Shown piece by piece: positions 1 through 14,904 of a stretch of 64,000 bases of DNA (position 1 is the stretch's first letter; each line of letters starts with the position of its first letter). Both the position numbers and the translations under genes were made by a program. The notes beneath the pieces are model-generated. The model saw nothing but the letters and a program-made list of their open reading frames with translations. It had not been told where the DNA came from and ran no database searches. Origin of the DNA: Strigops habroptila (taxonomy: Eukaryota > Chordata > Aves > Psittaciformes > Psittacidae); NCBI RefSeq assembly GCF_004027225.2, contig NC_044289.2, forward strand, positions 7,739,761 through 7,803,760, written 5' to 3'.

Positions 1-3000
1 TCAAAGGCTAGTGAAATATCTCTCCAACTCTGATGCCTGTTAAATGAGCGATGAAACACCAGTTTTCAGTTCAAAGGACGCCTTCCATAGCATGGAAGCT
101 ATTCTAAAAAGTGTTAAGAAGGTGTCCACAGCACATAATAATCATGAGAAGCAGAATTATACTCTGGTGTATCCATAAATGCAACAGGTGGAAGCTGATG
201 GTTTGCTTTTACCAGCTTTTCTTTGAGCATCCTGATGTGCTGCTAACACCTCTTTCAAGCTCCAAAAACTTTGTCGATTTAGCTATTGAAATTTTGTATG
301 GTGTTCAAAATTGACCCCAAGGTCCTTGGTCCAACGGTTCTCTACATTCTGATGCCTTTATGGCCTTTTATTTTTTTCACTTGGGCTAAATTGTTATGTG
401 CCTAAGAATCCTGTAAGGCGTATAGTAATTTTTAAAAAATAATATAAAGAAAAATACATCTGAAGTATTTGTTAATCTGCACCATGGGTATTTTTTATCC
501 AGTGTTTAAATGTGCTTGCCCTTTGGCATATGTCAATGACTGTTACTCCTTGGTATTCACAAAGTTGAAGACAACTTGTTCCTATGTAGTCCTTGCATTT
601 CATACTACCAAAAAGAAGACATGAGGTATGCCCGTACTTTTTATGGGGGGAAAAAAGTCTTCAGCAGGTATCTCAACAATAATGTGACCAGTTTTGGTAT
701 CTAGAAATTCTGTCAGAACACTTATCAAAAATTAAATGCTTGTTACTCGCAATTTTGCAAGGCACTGCAAAGATTTGCTATCCAAATGGCAGTGAAATTA
801 ATTGGAAGTCATTCTGGTAAAGTTTTAATTAAAACCAATATGCAGCAGCATGAGGGGTAAAGGAAGACATGCAGAGTATGGTCAAGTATGTTGACTGCAC
901 TTCCGTATGTGCCTCATGTCAGAAAGTTTAATTGTTCATAGAAAGGATATTAACATTTTTACCAATCCAAACAAAAAGCAAATTCATTAGTGCCATGAAA
1001 GAATAATTATCAGATTGTCCACAGGTAGTTATGCAGCTAATGACCTGAAGATGGGAGTGTAATTACAGCCTTCACTCACAGGCTTCACTCTAATATCCTT
1101 TCCTCTCTCTCCATTTATGTTCTATTCATTAAAACTGTACAGATCATTAACTCATTAATAACTGCAGAATGCAAATGCAGTGAAATAGAGTGAATTTAAT
1201 GTCCCCTTAGTTGTGAAGTATGTTCCAATGCTGGGCTGATAATTTTTTACAACTGCTATTAGAGCATTTCTTTCAAAGAAAGAAGCTTCTCCAAAAAATT
1301 AAAGCTAACAGAAATTAATATTTCACTGTTAAATAGCAAACCCAGCTGCCAAACTAAGAGAATGAACTTCTAGTCTAAAAGATACATTTCAGAATGTTAT
1401 TCTCTCTACTTTCTTGAACTAAAGGACTGCTTCTAAAGGCGCTGATCTTACCCTTTTTTTTCCTATAGTAATAGAGGAAAAACTACCTGTGTTTTCACCA
1501 AAATTATCCCATTAACAGAACTCTGACACATGTGAACAGAAGTCAGGCAAACTTGTGGGAGAAACTGCAATGATTTGTGCGTAATAATTAGTTCCATAAT
1601 GTAATGTATGTCAGAGGGTTTCTTCCTCAAGTCTGAGATGTGTTTGGGCCAGCTGAGGACTCTGTTGAAGACAAGCATATTGCTGCCTGGCCCTGCAAAC
1701 CCTACATTCACTCAGCTTCCACATAAGTCACTGGAAATCTTTCCAGTCAAGAACTAATAGTTAAAGATCTCATAAAGAAAAAGCTATTTTGGAGCTATGT
1801 GATTTCCTCTTGTTTTTTAAAAGCCCGTTTGAGGTCAGGACATAGACTTAAGGTAACTCCTAGTGAGAAGGGTGGCCTTACAAACTGTGCTCAAGAGACC
1901 TGAGGTCAGTCCTTAGCTATGCCATGCTTCCTCTAAGCATTCTTGCCTAAGCTCTTGAGGGCCAGAATTTCAAACCAGCTCCACTCCCACTGCACTGATT
2001 ACAAGAAATACATCACTCTTTAATGGGAGATCTTCGTATGCTTTTTTGGTGACCTTTAATTTTTCTATGCCTCAAATTCCAATCTTTAAAAGGAAAATAC
2101 AGGTTTTTGTCTCTCACTGTTGCAACAAAGTTTTGCTTGGTGGCAGAAAAATAGTAAGAGGCGGAGTGCTCATGGAGGTACTGCCGTAGTAATAAAATAC
2201 TCCCTTCAGCTTTTGCTTTATACAGTGTGTATAATGAAGTCATTGATGGAACAACAGTTCATCCAGGTCAGCCCACTGGTCTTTTTCTAAGCAGTTCAGT
2301 TAGCTTTAAAAAATGATTATACTTTTACAAGTAACATAGCAAAAAAGTTAATTAACAGGGCACTTAATCACATTTTTGGACACCAATACATCAGGTATAG
2401 ATGTCATTTTCATTAATATCCTCCAATACTTATATTTCTCGAGACTCTAAAAGTACTGTTAATGGACTTGAAAAGAAGAGATAATTTTCTTGCTGAACTG
2501 AGCCTGTGTGATTAAGTGCTCAGTCTCTGGTAAAAAATGAATGCAACAACCTTTAAATCCTTTCCAAACAGACAAATTCATGTATTTCTCGTAATAATAT
2601 TGCTGGAAATCTAGACAGGCCAGTGCATCTTTGTGACTTTCTCTGCATGAGTCAGATTTACAGTGCTGCATTGAAAAAAAGGGCTATGATGACAAGTTGA
2701 TAAACAAGTTAAAATAATATAATTTTCCCCGTTTTGTCATTTGTATGCTGTCAGCATACATAAAATTCCAAAAACCACCGTGGGTAAATCCATTATAGGT
2801 CTGTTAAGTACTGCTGCTGGGTACATTGAGTCCTGATGCCTCATCATTCATTATACCTGTTAGCAATATGCATGGCAGAGCTACATACCTCTTATCTGAA
2901 GGATGAAAGTCACGCTTCCTACTCCAGTAATGCTGACATTTAAATTTGATGTCAATGTTTCAATCTCATCCCAATTTCCAAATCCTTTGTGCTAATAGTG

Positions 3001-5289
3001 CTTAAGCCTTAATTGCACATTTAATCGTAAGAATTACAGAATCACTCTGGTAAGTCAGACAAAAAAAATGCAATGGACATAGATACCGAAGCAAATCAAA
3101 CAGGAAAGAGAAAGGAAAGAAGTAATTTTCTGCTCTATAGGAAATGTTAAACATGTTTTTCAACCAATCAGCACCAATGGTGAAATAAGAGATCCTGCAA
3201 ATATCACCTTTGTGCTGCTGAATGTTGCATGCTCACTGTAACTAAATAGCTACAATTTGTCCATCTACAATTCTAAAGTAACTAAGGGACTTACTGCACT
3301 CAATTAAACTCAAGAAATGGACGTGTAGCTGGCTGGGTTTTTCTAAATCTCTGCACACCCAAAAAAGACATTAAAAACCACAGATTTTTAACATGGTAAT
3401 TAAAATACTTAGCCTCAAATAGGACATCAATCCTATCTGCAGGTGGTCTGAACCTAACTTTTCAAGACTATCAATGAACTTGCTAAATGACTACAGTCAC
3501 CAAGGAAATAAACGTTACAAAGTTTGTGAACTAATGAACTTAAATTAGAAGCTAAGATAGCCAAGAATGTTCAGTGTTACTGCTGAAATGCCAGAACTGC
3601 AATTTATGTATCAAAACATGAATATAATGCACATGGATATAATGGATTATTTGGGGAAAAGTCAAAATAAGATTGTTGAGTCAAAGTCCACAGACACTGG
3701 AGAAAGTCTCACTATATGTGTTACTATAGCATATTTGTTACTGACATATGAAAGTCTTTGTTAGCCTGCATTGCCTACCAAATGATATTCTGGTTTTGTA
3801 ATTAAGCCACCAGCTACTATCACATTGTTAGAACTGGGCAAAAAGAGAGCTCACTTTTTCAGAAAAAGTTGCCCTTTTCTCACTGAAAAGTGATTTGTTC
3901 ATAAAAACTTTAAAAGTTTTTTATAAAGAATCCAAAAGTAGGAAACTGATCTGGAGACTGACCAAAGACAGGATGAAAGACATAATCTAATCCAGTTATT
4001 GACAGTGGGAATAGGTTTGGGTCTTTTATCCAGCTAAATTCTACAGTTTACACTCTGAAAATGGATTCAACTGCTTCTAGTTCAACTGCCATCAAAACCA
4101 AATTGATACTATGAGGGAAAATAAAAGTGATAAATTAAGATGGTTTTGACAACAAAACCTGTATGTTTGTTCATGATCTGGAAGCAGATCTACTATCTGA
4201 TCCTCTATCTGATCATTACAGTTGTTGCTATTAGCATTCAAGATAGCAGCACAAAAGACAAGAGAAGCTCAAAGTGCAGAGCAATGCTGGGTTACGGTAA
4301 GACTAAAAAAATCAGAAGTGTTTAAGATGTGAGTTTTCTTTCAGGCTTCAGAGGTGCATCTTAAGGAACGTCTCTGATAAGCATCATATTGTATTTTGCT
4401 GCATCTTGAGATGCTGCAGTAATCAACGGCATTATAGTGATAAGTATTTTTTAATCACATTACAGTGTATTTTTGAATCACTGTATTGCATTTTGGCTCA
4501 TCAAAACCTGAAACGTCCAGTGCACGAAGAGCATTCATTCCTGTCCATGATCAGGTGTAAGCCAAGGCAGAAAACTTTGGAACCTCTGCCTTGTGACCCT
4601 GTCGAGTTTCAGTGTCATTTGCTTTGACACTAGCTATGTGTTGTTGCTCAGATCAAACCATCCCAATATAAACTGCCAACCAACACCAGCACACCTTCTT
4701 TGCTGTCAATAATTCCCTATATCAATATCATACTGCTTGAGGTTGTGCTTCACTATTTCCTTGAAGATTTTCATCTGACTGCCCTGCTGACGTACTCCCT
4801 CTTTTAGTTCACCAAATAACATCTGACTTGGCTATCTTCCCAAACTGTTGTCTTCAATTCCAGGTATAAGACCAGCCAGGTAAAGTGTGCTGCAGTGGTC
4901 ACAGTTTCAGCTCCTTGGCAGACTGCTATGCTCTAAAATGATTTAAAAGAAGACTTCTTCCTTCCTTGAATGCAGAGTGTGATAGGCAGATGAAATCTCT
5001 CCTGAGCTGTATGCGTTGCCAGTAGCAAATCTGTGCCTGCTTGTATAGAAAATTAGATAAAAGTATCCACTTTGCAGACGTTTAGTTTAATCTAGAGACT
5101 GATACCATATTGCTTCCAAGCTTTAGTTCTTTAAAAAACCCCACCAAAGATGGACAGGCTCTGCTAATGATATTTGGCAGTTCTTTGTCCAAGAGAACAC
5201 CCTCCAATAATGTATTTCCAAAGAAGCAAATATTTTCGCGGCTAACATATGTTGTGAATTAAAATGACTAATGACAGGTTGTGATACAA
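1..5289. other. AT-rich non-coding DNA
   Basis: No gene, exon with convincing coding character, or RNA gene was recognised on either strand. Open frames here are short and have no family resemblance. Confidence 0.6.
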
Positions 5290-5900
5290 AATGACATACA
5301 TAATGTCCTTTTTCCCCAAGTCAACTATGAGTACATACCTCTCAAACCAAGCTCGTGGCTTTTTGTGTATGTGCTTGCTTCCATAGGGCAGTTATCAGCA
5401 GATCAGGGGGATTCAGTGCTTGTAGAACTTCACAGTCTGTTCAACTGTGTTCACCACACAGTGCTGGCCCATCAGTGGTATGAGGACAATCTTACACCAT
5501 CTGCCAGGCTTTCTGTCACAGAGCAATCTCATGATACTGCCAAAGCTACTCATCTGCACTTGCTGCAGACGCTTTCCTGGATTGCATCTGATTCTGTCTT
5601 TGTCTGAGAAACAATCCTCTCTCTATTGGGGCATGCTAAAACCCCAAGGCCTCTGAAATAATTTTATAGCTGGTTTGGGTATTTTTTTCTTGGAGAGCCT
5701 AACTTGCAGGTCATTGTGAAAGCCCAGGTCTTGACAGTGTCAAATGCTTTGGTCAAATCCACTGATAAGAACTAGAACAGAGATGCTATTCTATAATTTT
5801 ACAAATACCTCACTGACTGCATCTCTTATGCATTTTAAGCTATATCATGAATCAAATAGCATGTACTGACCATATTCGTCTCAAGAAAGCATTCCAGCAG
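5290..5900 (-). mobile_element. Old LINE reverse-transcriptase remnant
   Basis: Read on the minus strand with frame changes, the region shows RT-like blocks in the right order. A match to the conserved VDLTKAFDTV block lies at about 5736-5765. A short QGCxxxP-like stretch follows, then a degenerate YADD-type box (TDGPALCGEH, about 5455), then a YGSKHIHKKPRAW stretch resembling FGLxIxxKKT (about 5360). Stops and indels are frequent, so it is dead. The clade (CR1, L2, L3 or RTE-like) is not resolved. The plus-strand frame at 5281-5607 is a shadow. Confidence 0.55.
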
Positions 5901-8900
5901 TGTGCTATCCAAGACAGGATATTTTTTGCTGTTTTTCCTTTGTTTTAATTGTTAATGGTAATGAAAATGGCACTTTTGAAATCCTGCCTTTCCTACATTT
6001 TCCAGTTTGAGGGGACAAACCAAGCCCTGAGAGACCAGTTTGAGGAAGCAAAGGGATACATACAACTAATGGCGATTGCTGATGGGATATGCCTTCAGCA
6101 AGGTACCAGTACTCTGCATTTTCTAATAGATTTGTATATCTATTAATCAGTTCATCCACTTGATTCTTTCTTAGTATTTGTCAAGTTTTTACTGACTGAA
6201 CATACCTCTTTTTGAGACCTTTTATTCCGTCTGACAGCCCAGCAGAACTTTAAAATTAAAAGCTTTTGTATTTATAGAACTGATGCATAGATCCCCATAA
6301 TGTTACCTGAAGTTCCACGACGCTTGTGGTGGGTTTTCTTCATTTATAACTGTTTTATAACTCTCTTTGCTTGGCTTGGATTAGGTACGAAATGGGTTTT
6401 ACTTGGGTACCTACCTGTTTAGCCTAGTATTGCATACAGAGCCCTGATTCTAGATCAGTTCTTCTCTTCCACTCTTTATTGATGCCCCTTCACGAATCAA
6501 TCTGGGCTCAGTTTTGCTGTGATATTCATGAGCTATGAAGTCATGAGAAGCTTGCAGACATAAATCAGGTAGCCAGGGCTCACTGTGCATTCATTGTTCA
6601 TGCAACAATGGCTTGAGATAAAAACCCAGGTAAAACATGATAAAAGCTCTACAAGAAGTAGGATACTATTCTCTTGACAACAAATCACCTTGTATATCAT
6701 CTTTGTTATTTATAAAGGTCAGTGAATGGGACCACACACACAATATTCAGAGGAAATAATGTGCCTACTGGCTTTCTTGCAATTTTGGTACCTATCTGGC
6801 TGTAAGTATAAAACAAAATATTTACAGTAAATAGTCACTATTTGTCAGATTTGTTCCCAGCTGCTGCTTAATACTTGCAACTCTCACCAGTTTCTGGCAG
6901 CTGAAGATATTCAGGATTTGTAAATATCAAACAACACTCTGTTAATACAGAACTGAGTTCCTGGTCTAGAAGCAGATCCTTAGCATCACTCAGGGAAGTA
7001 CCTAGGCCACAAGCTCATGTGTAAAGCTCTCACATAATCTGTGTAATACAGATTAAGCAGCCAATGTTCCTTCCCCCAGATAGGAAGAAATCTGGAACTG
7101 GACTACCAGAACGGCATACAGAGCTCGGCCTTCATTCAGCTTTGATCTGCTGAGAGCAGCCAGGCCAAACACAGGCTGTTATAGCCCCAGCGTACAACAT
7201 TTCTGTCCAGGGTTTTGAACAACTTTAAATCTATTGCGAATATGCAGTGGTTTCCTTTTACATTCACACTAAATCTGACGCAGCCATGAATGCTTCTGTC
7301 CAGTGCAGATGTACAGAGCTTTACACAAAAGATGGATTTACTATTGAGATACTCAGCACAAATACCTCTAAATAATGACTAGCATCTCCATTTACACTGG
7401 AAAATGAGACTTTTGAACGTATGTCAGCCCAGTGAGGGCTCCTGAGCACATATAGTACTGTCTCATGTTTCCATCTGCTAGTTCTATCTGGCCAGACATA
7501 AGTTCTTCAGAAAATTACTGGACAATTTTCCAGCACAAAGAGGACACATCCAAAAGCACCAGGCATACAACAGACTTACATTTTCTTATATTTTGAAAAG
7601 GTAACTTGACATGATTCTTTAAGATAAAGGCAAAGGTCTGTACTATGCTCTGTTCCAGTGTAGTCTTGGGGAAAAAAAAAAAAAGGAAGAGCAGTGTTAT
7701 CGATGCTGCTGTCCTAGAAGTCAAAAGCAGGCTGGAGAATGGACAGGTCCAGCATTGTCCTAGTTCAACTAATTATTGAATCACTGAAAGAATTTTAACG
7801 AATGCCATATGAAAAAAATCATTATCACCTTGAACATAAATGTTTCATTTGAATTATGCAGTATAAGCAAATTGAATTACATCCTTGCTTTTAGAATTAA
7901 CTAGTGAGCTTTGAAAACACCTTTTTCCTTTGTGCCTGCCACTCTGTGTATCAAACAATCAAATAACTCCTAAATTTCATCAAATGAACTCCCAAAGTCA
8001 TTGAAGAGATGATAAACTAGGTTACACCACTTGTCTGGTATACAGTTAAATGTCTTTTATATATCTTTAAGTGGTTATTAATGTCTGAATTAGTTTAGAA
8101 TACATTAACCTTCAAGGTAAATTAGATCAATCAAGAAAATGACTCACAAGACTAGGTCTATCTTTTTTGCTCAAATTTGGAGCATGTGCCAAGAATATAA
8201 CAGCAGCAGGGAGAAAGCATTCAAATGCAGCTTTTCCCTAAAAGTATGACATTTATCATGGAGAGGGGCTGGATGTTCCTATTCTTCTTGATGCTTATGG
8301 ATGAAGTTGTTCCTTAGGATAAGAGGAATCAATGACCAGATGAGAACAAAATGTTTACAATTGTGCTAAAAGAGAATTATGCTGTGAATGAGGAACAACA
8401 TGAAGCCCATGAAAATTAGGTGTAATCATATGCCCAGCTCCATTTATTTTCCGCTCTGGGTTTATTTTAGCCTTGTTTACTTTAATTATAGAAGTGGCTG
8501 AAAAGCTTATTCTGTTCCATTTGCAAATGGCACACAGTCCAGACATTTGTCACATTCTGCTTCAAAATGACTTCAATCTTCAACTTTTTGACTTCAGATC
8601 TTCTGGAAAAGAGGTACTTCAATGCTCATGTGGGAATGGAGCACCATTACAGTTACTATACATAACAATGCTGTGCATTGTTCTAAGAACCTATGAATTC
8701 AGTGTTTAGCCACTATTTCCTAATGTGAATGATGGGTGGTGAAAGCTTTGTGGTGGTTTAAGCTAATGAGTTATTTTGCTGTTGGAAAATGCCATGCATA
8801 GTTATCCTGGCTTAGTGGACAAGTGATAAATCACTAGGACAAATTCAGGCTCCAATGTTTGGGAGAAGACGGTTAACTATTTTTACAGGATACTTCAGAT

Positions 8901-9578
8901 CACACCAGTGATCAGTGTCACTATTTATAATGCCATATTTCAAATCTACACTTAAAATCCTTAGCTGTGAGAAATATCACAAGAGGTGCATTTCCTCTAA
9001 CTGTAGTTAGTGAAGCACAGCTTTTGTGTGCAGACATAACATTGAAAAACTGAAGGAAATTGATATCTTGAAAACCTTTTGTTTGGCTGGTTAGGGGATT
9101 ATTGTACTAAAATTTCAAAGACTGACATTCACCTTGACACCAGAGTATCTAGAAGCATAGATTTAAAGTGCTGCTAGATGACATATTAAGAATCAATGTG
9201 CTTTACAAATGGACAAAATATTCTAAAATATAAATCAGATCGTTTAATACCAGTGTAGCATGTTCCAAGGTAAAAGAAAAGACAGAACTGGCAGAGTGAG
9301 ATATGAGAGCATGATGGAAACGAAGTGATACTGAATATAGGCTCTAGTTTGCAGATACTGCATATTAGACACCTGACTTAGGAAAGCATTTTGCTGTTAT
9401 CAAGCTTCTGACATATTTGTATAGTACTATGTTTTCAGTGAGACTGCTCATAGGCTGGGATTTTGTGCACTCTTCAGGCCTTTGTTAGACTAGAATCTAA
9501 GGGCTGGCGCCTGCCCTTCTTGCCTCCAGGGCACAATATGGTATAACCCAAGTAGTCTCGTTTAAACCATTCTTCCAG

Positions 9579-9750
9579 TCATAGAACCATAGGGTTGGAC
9601 AATGGTCAGGGACACCTTCCACTAGACCAGGTTGCTCCAAGCCCCGTCCAACCTGGCCTTGAACACTGCCAGGGATGGGGCAGCCACAGCTTCTCTGGGC
9701 ACCCTGTGCCAGTGCCTCAGCACCCTCATAGTCCACCATTACCTTCCAGC
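9579..9750 (-). mobile_element. CR1 LINE 3' end, truncated
   Basis: The plus strand reads the reverse complement of a CR1 3' end: TCATAGAACCATAGGGTTGG, then CAGGGACACCTTCCACTAGA and TTGAACACTGCCAGGGATGG. About 45 bases usually found after GGGTTGGA are missing, so there is an internal deletion. No coding capacity. Confidence 0.9.
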
Positions 9751-11248
9751 AGGGTCAAGAGCATCTTGCATAAGGCAGATTATGCTAGCCCCAAATGAAC
9801 AAGAAATATTTCTCTTGTCTTACAGCACTGTGCCCTTACAGTCACGCAGAAGTCACACTGTGCAGCCTATGGGGAGCTAAGGAGCCCCGTCATCACTGTC
9901 TGCAACAGTGCTGCTTCCATGAGATATTAGTTGTACCTGTTGTGAAGAACTTCAACACAAGACGGTGAGCTCTGCAGTAGGAGAGGGGGCTCTAGCTATC
10001 ACAACTCCAGCTTTTCCTGAGCTGTGCTTGCAGATTTTAGCACAATAAATGCTGGCAACCAGATCCCGTTTTGGGGCTGATCTCTAGAATACTACAGCCA
10101 TTCAGCCAGCAGGGCCACAGAAACCTGCTCCTCAGCTCTTCCCTTTGGAGCTATTCTGCACCTGATGATTTAATATTCCTACTTCATCCTAATTGCAGAG
10201 AATTGAGTAAAAGCTTTGTCCTTGTGCATCTAGGAATACAGACACCATTTCGGCAATCTTGCCGCAATTAAATACAAGTCTGAATGTGCATGCTGTAATT
10301 AAAAATGTCTGTTTCTTTAAAACAAATCAGTTTTAATTGTCATTCTAATTGAAAGCCTATTACATATAGTGATAAATGTTATCTGAGAGATTACTTAACA
10401 TCTTGACACCTACATGATGCTTTAGAAAGCTCTGAAAACATTGACTAATTCACCCTTGCAATAACTGAGACAGATAAGTAAATGCATCCAGCTAATCTGA
10501 TGAGGAGAAAAAGAACTGGACAGAATATTCATTTGAAGAAAAATTAAACATTTTGAAGAGCATACTGATTTTGGTTAAATGTTAAAAAAATTAGAAAGTA
10601 AGCTTTATTTATATTGTCACAACATTCAATCAAAATCTACAGTTATTGTTGTAGTGAGTCAGAATGCTATCCTGAAATGCCCTGTGTCAGAAAGGCCACG
10701 CCAGCTTAGCTTGAAAATCATTCTAGCTCAAGCCATTCCTTTGAGAGCAATCCACTGTGGCCAAAACAAAGACGGCTATGCGAATAGAACCAACCTATGG
10801 CAGTGGTTTATTTTGTGTAGCCCCTCAGCCTGGAGAACTATTGCCTTGCCTTCCTCAATCAGAGGTGTTACTTTTGTGATTTGTATGTAGAATATAAGAA
10901 AATCTTCAGTCAATGACTTTGAAGTTATCTGGAGAGAAATTTTCTCTTTCCTGTGTAAATGGTTGTCTTATGCCTTAAAACATGAAGTTTAGGGTAAGAG
11001 TTGTACTGACTCCATTAATATTAAGTAAACTCTGTGGTCTCACTGGGAATTTGTCTTATTTTTTCCCCTTGTAATACTCTTATCTCACAGAATTTGGTGG
11101 TGTTCCTCTGGTGTTCCACTGTGAATGATACTATTTTCAGGAATACTGGTAGCTCTAAGAAACAAATTCAAAGCAAATACAAAACTCAAACATCAGATGA
11201 AAAGGCAAAGTAATTTTAAGTAAAGCCCGGACTCTAATCAGTTGCTGT

Positions 11249-11365
11249 CATAGAATCATTTAGGTGGGAAAATACCTTTAAGACTATAAAGTCCAACTGT
11301 TAACCCAGCACAATCAAGTCTACCACTAAACCACGTCTCTTCATTCAAACAAGATCCATACCACG
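11249..11365 (-). mobile_element. CR1 LINE 3' end, short fragment
   Basis: It begins TCATAGAATCATTTAGGTGG and continues with the reverse complement of the CR1 tail (AAGTCCAACTGTTAACCCAG, CTACCACTAAACCACGTC). It belongs to the same subfamily type as the copy at 29.66 kb, in the opposite orientation. Confidence 0.85.
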
Positions 11366-14300
11366 AGACTTGTGTCCAACTAATTTGTAAAGGTTACTTT
11401 ACAAATCTCTCTTATTTTTAATAAAGCTGATATGACAGCACTGAAGACCAAAAATAATTTAGTGAATTTCTTGAATAATTGATCAAATAAAGTCACTCAA
11501 TTTGTGGCCAATTTCTGAACAGAATGGGAAACAATGTGTTTGAATAAACTGTTCATCATGAATTATTTATTCAGTTCTAGTAACTCTTTGCATGAGGCTG
11601 CTTTTCTTCACTTGTGTCAATTCTAAGAGACACATTATTAAAACAGCACACAATTCTGTATTCATTACAACTGAAGAAGCAAGTTAAAGTTTTTTGTCAT
11701 CCTACATAGTCTCCATTGAAATGGCCAATGTGAATATACCAAAAAAAACCCCTTCATGTGCTAAGAAGAGTGTCTGCAATACTTTTGATTCCTTTGTGGG
11801 TAAACTGTCCAGAAAGCTACATCAGTACATGCCAGGCAAAGCTCTTGCTGAAGTTTTAGAATACACCCATCCCTGTTCCTGGTTAAACGGCTGGAATTCA
11901 TCCTCTGCTGAGGACATAAGACTTTGAGGAGTCTCATTTGTTTCAAGTCTTGGTTTCATTGCATATGTAATGGTGGCATTATTAGTCTTTCTATGATGAT
12001 TTTCATGTCCATAATTTAATTTTCCAAATTCTGTGCAGTGGTGAATTCTCAGTCCCACACTTACACAATCTGCAAGCGGACTGTTTAATAGCAGAACATA
12101 AGTCCCTCCAACAAGATTTATCCCTTCCACTTAAATCCACAGATTTCAAGTCTAAATTACTAGATGAAATTACTGTAAAATAGATACTTCCAAAGGATTT
12201 AGATTCTTTTTTCTTAACTGCAATTCTGGCCTAAAAATTACTTTTTCATTACTAGTTCTCAGTTTGGAAAATGTTCATATGTAACTTCACAAAACACTTG
12301 GAACAGTTGCTGTGATGTCCCTGAGACACAGTATAAATATTTTTTGTACTTTCAGTGAAGCTTCTAGCACTGATTGGATCTTTATGCAAAAGATAGGATT
12401 TTTATGATTAGCTGAGACAATGGAAGCAATCTCTAAAAGGCGGCCAGCAGAATTATGGAGCTTAGACTTCTCTCAAGTTATAAATCACACTATACTCAAA
12501 GGGAGATGTTCTGTGTGCCTGAATACACATCTGTCTTCAACTTTTATGAACTAGTTCAGACACAATATAACACAATTTGAACCTCCTCTGAAAAGTAAAC
12601 CCAAAAGGATTAGTGTATAAATGTCAGCATGTCTTTACCTTGCTTCCTCTTTAATGACTGCTGTACGTAGGAGGCTCTGGCTGAGAAACAGGCATCCAAA
12701 TCTCCAGCTCTTCCAAATATACTCTCATGCTCAAAATCTTTCTCGGGCCAGATAAATGGATAGTTGAAACCAGGACAACTACATGCACTTTAAGTCTTTA
12801 GCTACAACAGACTGGACATCACAGCTGTTTGGCTCTATTCCATTAATACTGTTACAAGTTACAGGAAAGGAATTTTCCTCTCCTTAGGGACTAAGAAACA
12901 ATCCTGCTTTGCTGTTTTAACACTTTGCAGGCACTAGGGATAAGTATGCTTTCAGCTGCAATGACTGTAATATATACTGCTTTGGAAAGCTGAAATAAGC
13001 ATTCCAAACACCTGCTTCACAGAGAACAGAGATGAGATACAATTAGCTCTTTTTAAAAGGCAGGAGAAAAGGAGGTGGGGGTGAATAAAGAAATAAATTC
13101 CAAAATTCACTTCTTCCTGAATAATTAGTTGTGATATCCTCTGAAATACCAGTGTCACTCTAAGGGGTTTACCATTTAAAGTGGCATTTCCATGGTAGTC
13201 AGTACTACGACTATAATCCCTTCCAAGCTTTTAAATGCTCTAATAAAGCTCAATATCAATAATCAAGGAAAGAACAGTTGTAGCTTTTACTGTATTTTTC
13301 ATCTCATTATTCTTTATAAAGAGGCTGTGTCCTTTCTTCTTACAGTAATGCTGCCCTGCCTACTGATTGTACATCTTTTTATGCCACAGGGTAGAAAGAA
13401 AATATAAGTAATGTGCTTTTTCAGATTTTCCATTTCTGAAATACAGAATAATCTTGAAAACTACACTGCAGAGACACTGAAAGACTTACACTTAGCCAGT
13501 CAGCTTTTTTTCAATTTCAGCTTTTGCCGCCTTTTTCTCTTAGGATATAATGCCAATTACTGCTTTTTGTCCTAAATCAGCATTTCTCACAGACTTTAGT
13601 ACTGATTTTGAGTCAATTTTAATACAAAGTCTAGGAAAAATGTGAACTATTTGATTAATGCAAATCACATTCAACTTTCGCAGACTTTGAGTCGAGGACA
13701 TTTGCTTTTACTATGGCAGAGCTCTTTGCACGTGTGGTTTTAGATTCACCACATTACAGACAGTGCTAAAATTTATGTTTAATTTGCTTCCTTCCTCTAG
13801 CCTAATGTGTCCGTGGCACTCAGTAATGGTTTAGCAGACAACGGTCAACTCTAATACTTCAACAGAACTGAAGTGTTAACCATGGGGAAAAGTGGGCAGA
13901 ATGTTGAGGGTTTCCCTGCTCTGCAGTGCTGTTTCTGTCATGGCCAAAATCATCAGCAAAGCTGTTTCAGATATACAAAAGGCTTGGATGTCTGAACGAA
14001 TCATCTCTTCTTGTTCTCAACTACAGTCAAAAGATTCCCTATAAACTCTGTAAAATTCCACATCTCAGTAAAAGAAAGACTATAAAGGGCGTGCCACAGC
14101 TTGCTTTGTGTGGGAGAAAATCCCAATGCCATGAAATTCAGTGACTTTCAATGAATCTGCTAACACCAATACAAAATCCCAACAGAAAAGACAGGAAACC
14201 ATTCTGTGTTTCCACACATAGTGATTTCATACAAATGCAATAGCAACAAATACAGGAAATCTACACAAGTATACACAAAAAAGAAGCCTAGGTGTTTTTC

Positions 14301-14865
14301 CAAAGCACTGTTTGTTTTCCCAGGTGTGCTCAGAACCCCTTTATAAAAAGCTGGAATGGAACTCATTAATGCCCTGTGAACAGAAAGCCCTACTGCACTT
14401 CTGTTGTCTATAAAATACAGTATAGACATTTCAGACATTGCTAGAGTCACCTTTTTGCAGCAAGCTGCAAGTTTTTTCTTAGATCTTTTTTACTCTGTTG
14501 CTTCCAAATGAACCATAATAGCTGTGAAATGGAAACGACTCTATAGTATCTGAGTTGTTGCAAATTTCCATGTTTGCTTTGTGCCTTAAATCAATTGTTC
14601 CTGTATAATTATGCAGACTACCATAGCTCATTAATTCAGTTCTATTTCACAACTAAAAGACCAAGACAGCAGCATTTTCAAAGCTGAACTAGATCTTTCT
14701 ACCTTCATTATGATGATTAACGGAATAGAATGTGACACAATTTGGTTCATGTAATTCAGCTAGGTGTAAGTGGTACACTGATGTACAATCAACTTTGTGG
14801 CCTTTTTTGAAAAATAGTATGGAATAAGCTTAGAAGTACACATTAATGAAGAGTTAGTTACTCTT

Positions 14866-14904
14866 TTTCCATAGCTGAGATTTCTGTTTCCATAGCTGAG
14901 ATTT
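14866..14904. repeat. 18-bp direct repeat
   Basis: TTTCCATAGCTGAGATTT occurs at 14866-14883 and again at 14887-14904, separated by three bases. A small local duplication with no known role. Confidence 0.85.

Noticed and set aside
5281-5607. 108-codon plus-strand frame resembling an RT segment (SVLVELHSLFNCVHHTVL)
   Set aside because: The minus strand carries several RT blocks in order, including a near-perfect VDLTKAFDTV match, so the plus frame is most likely antisense coincidence.
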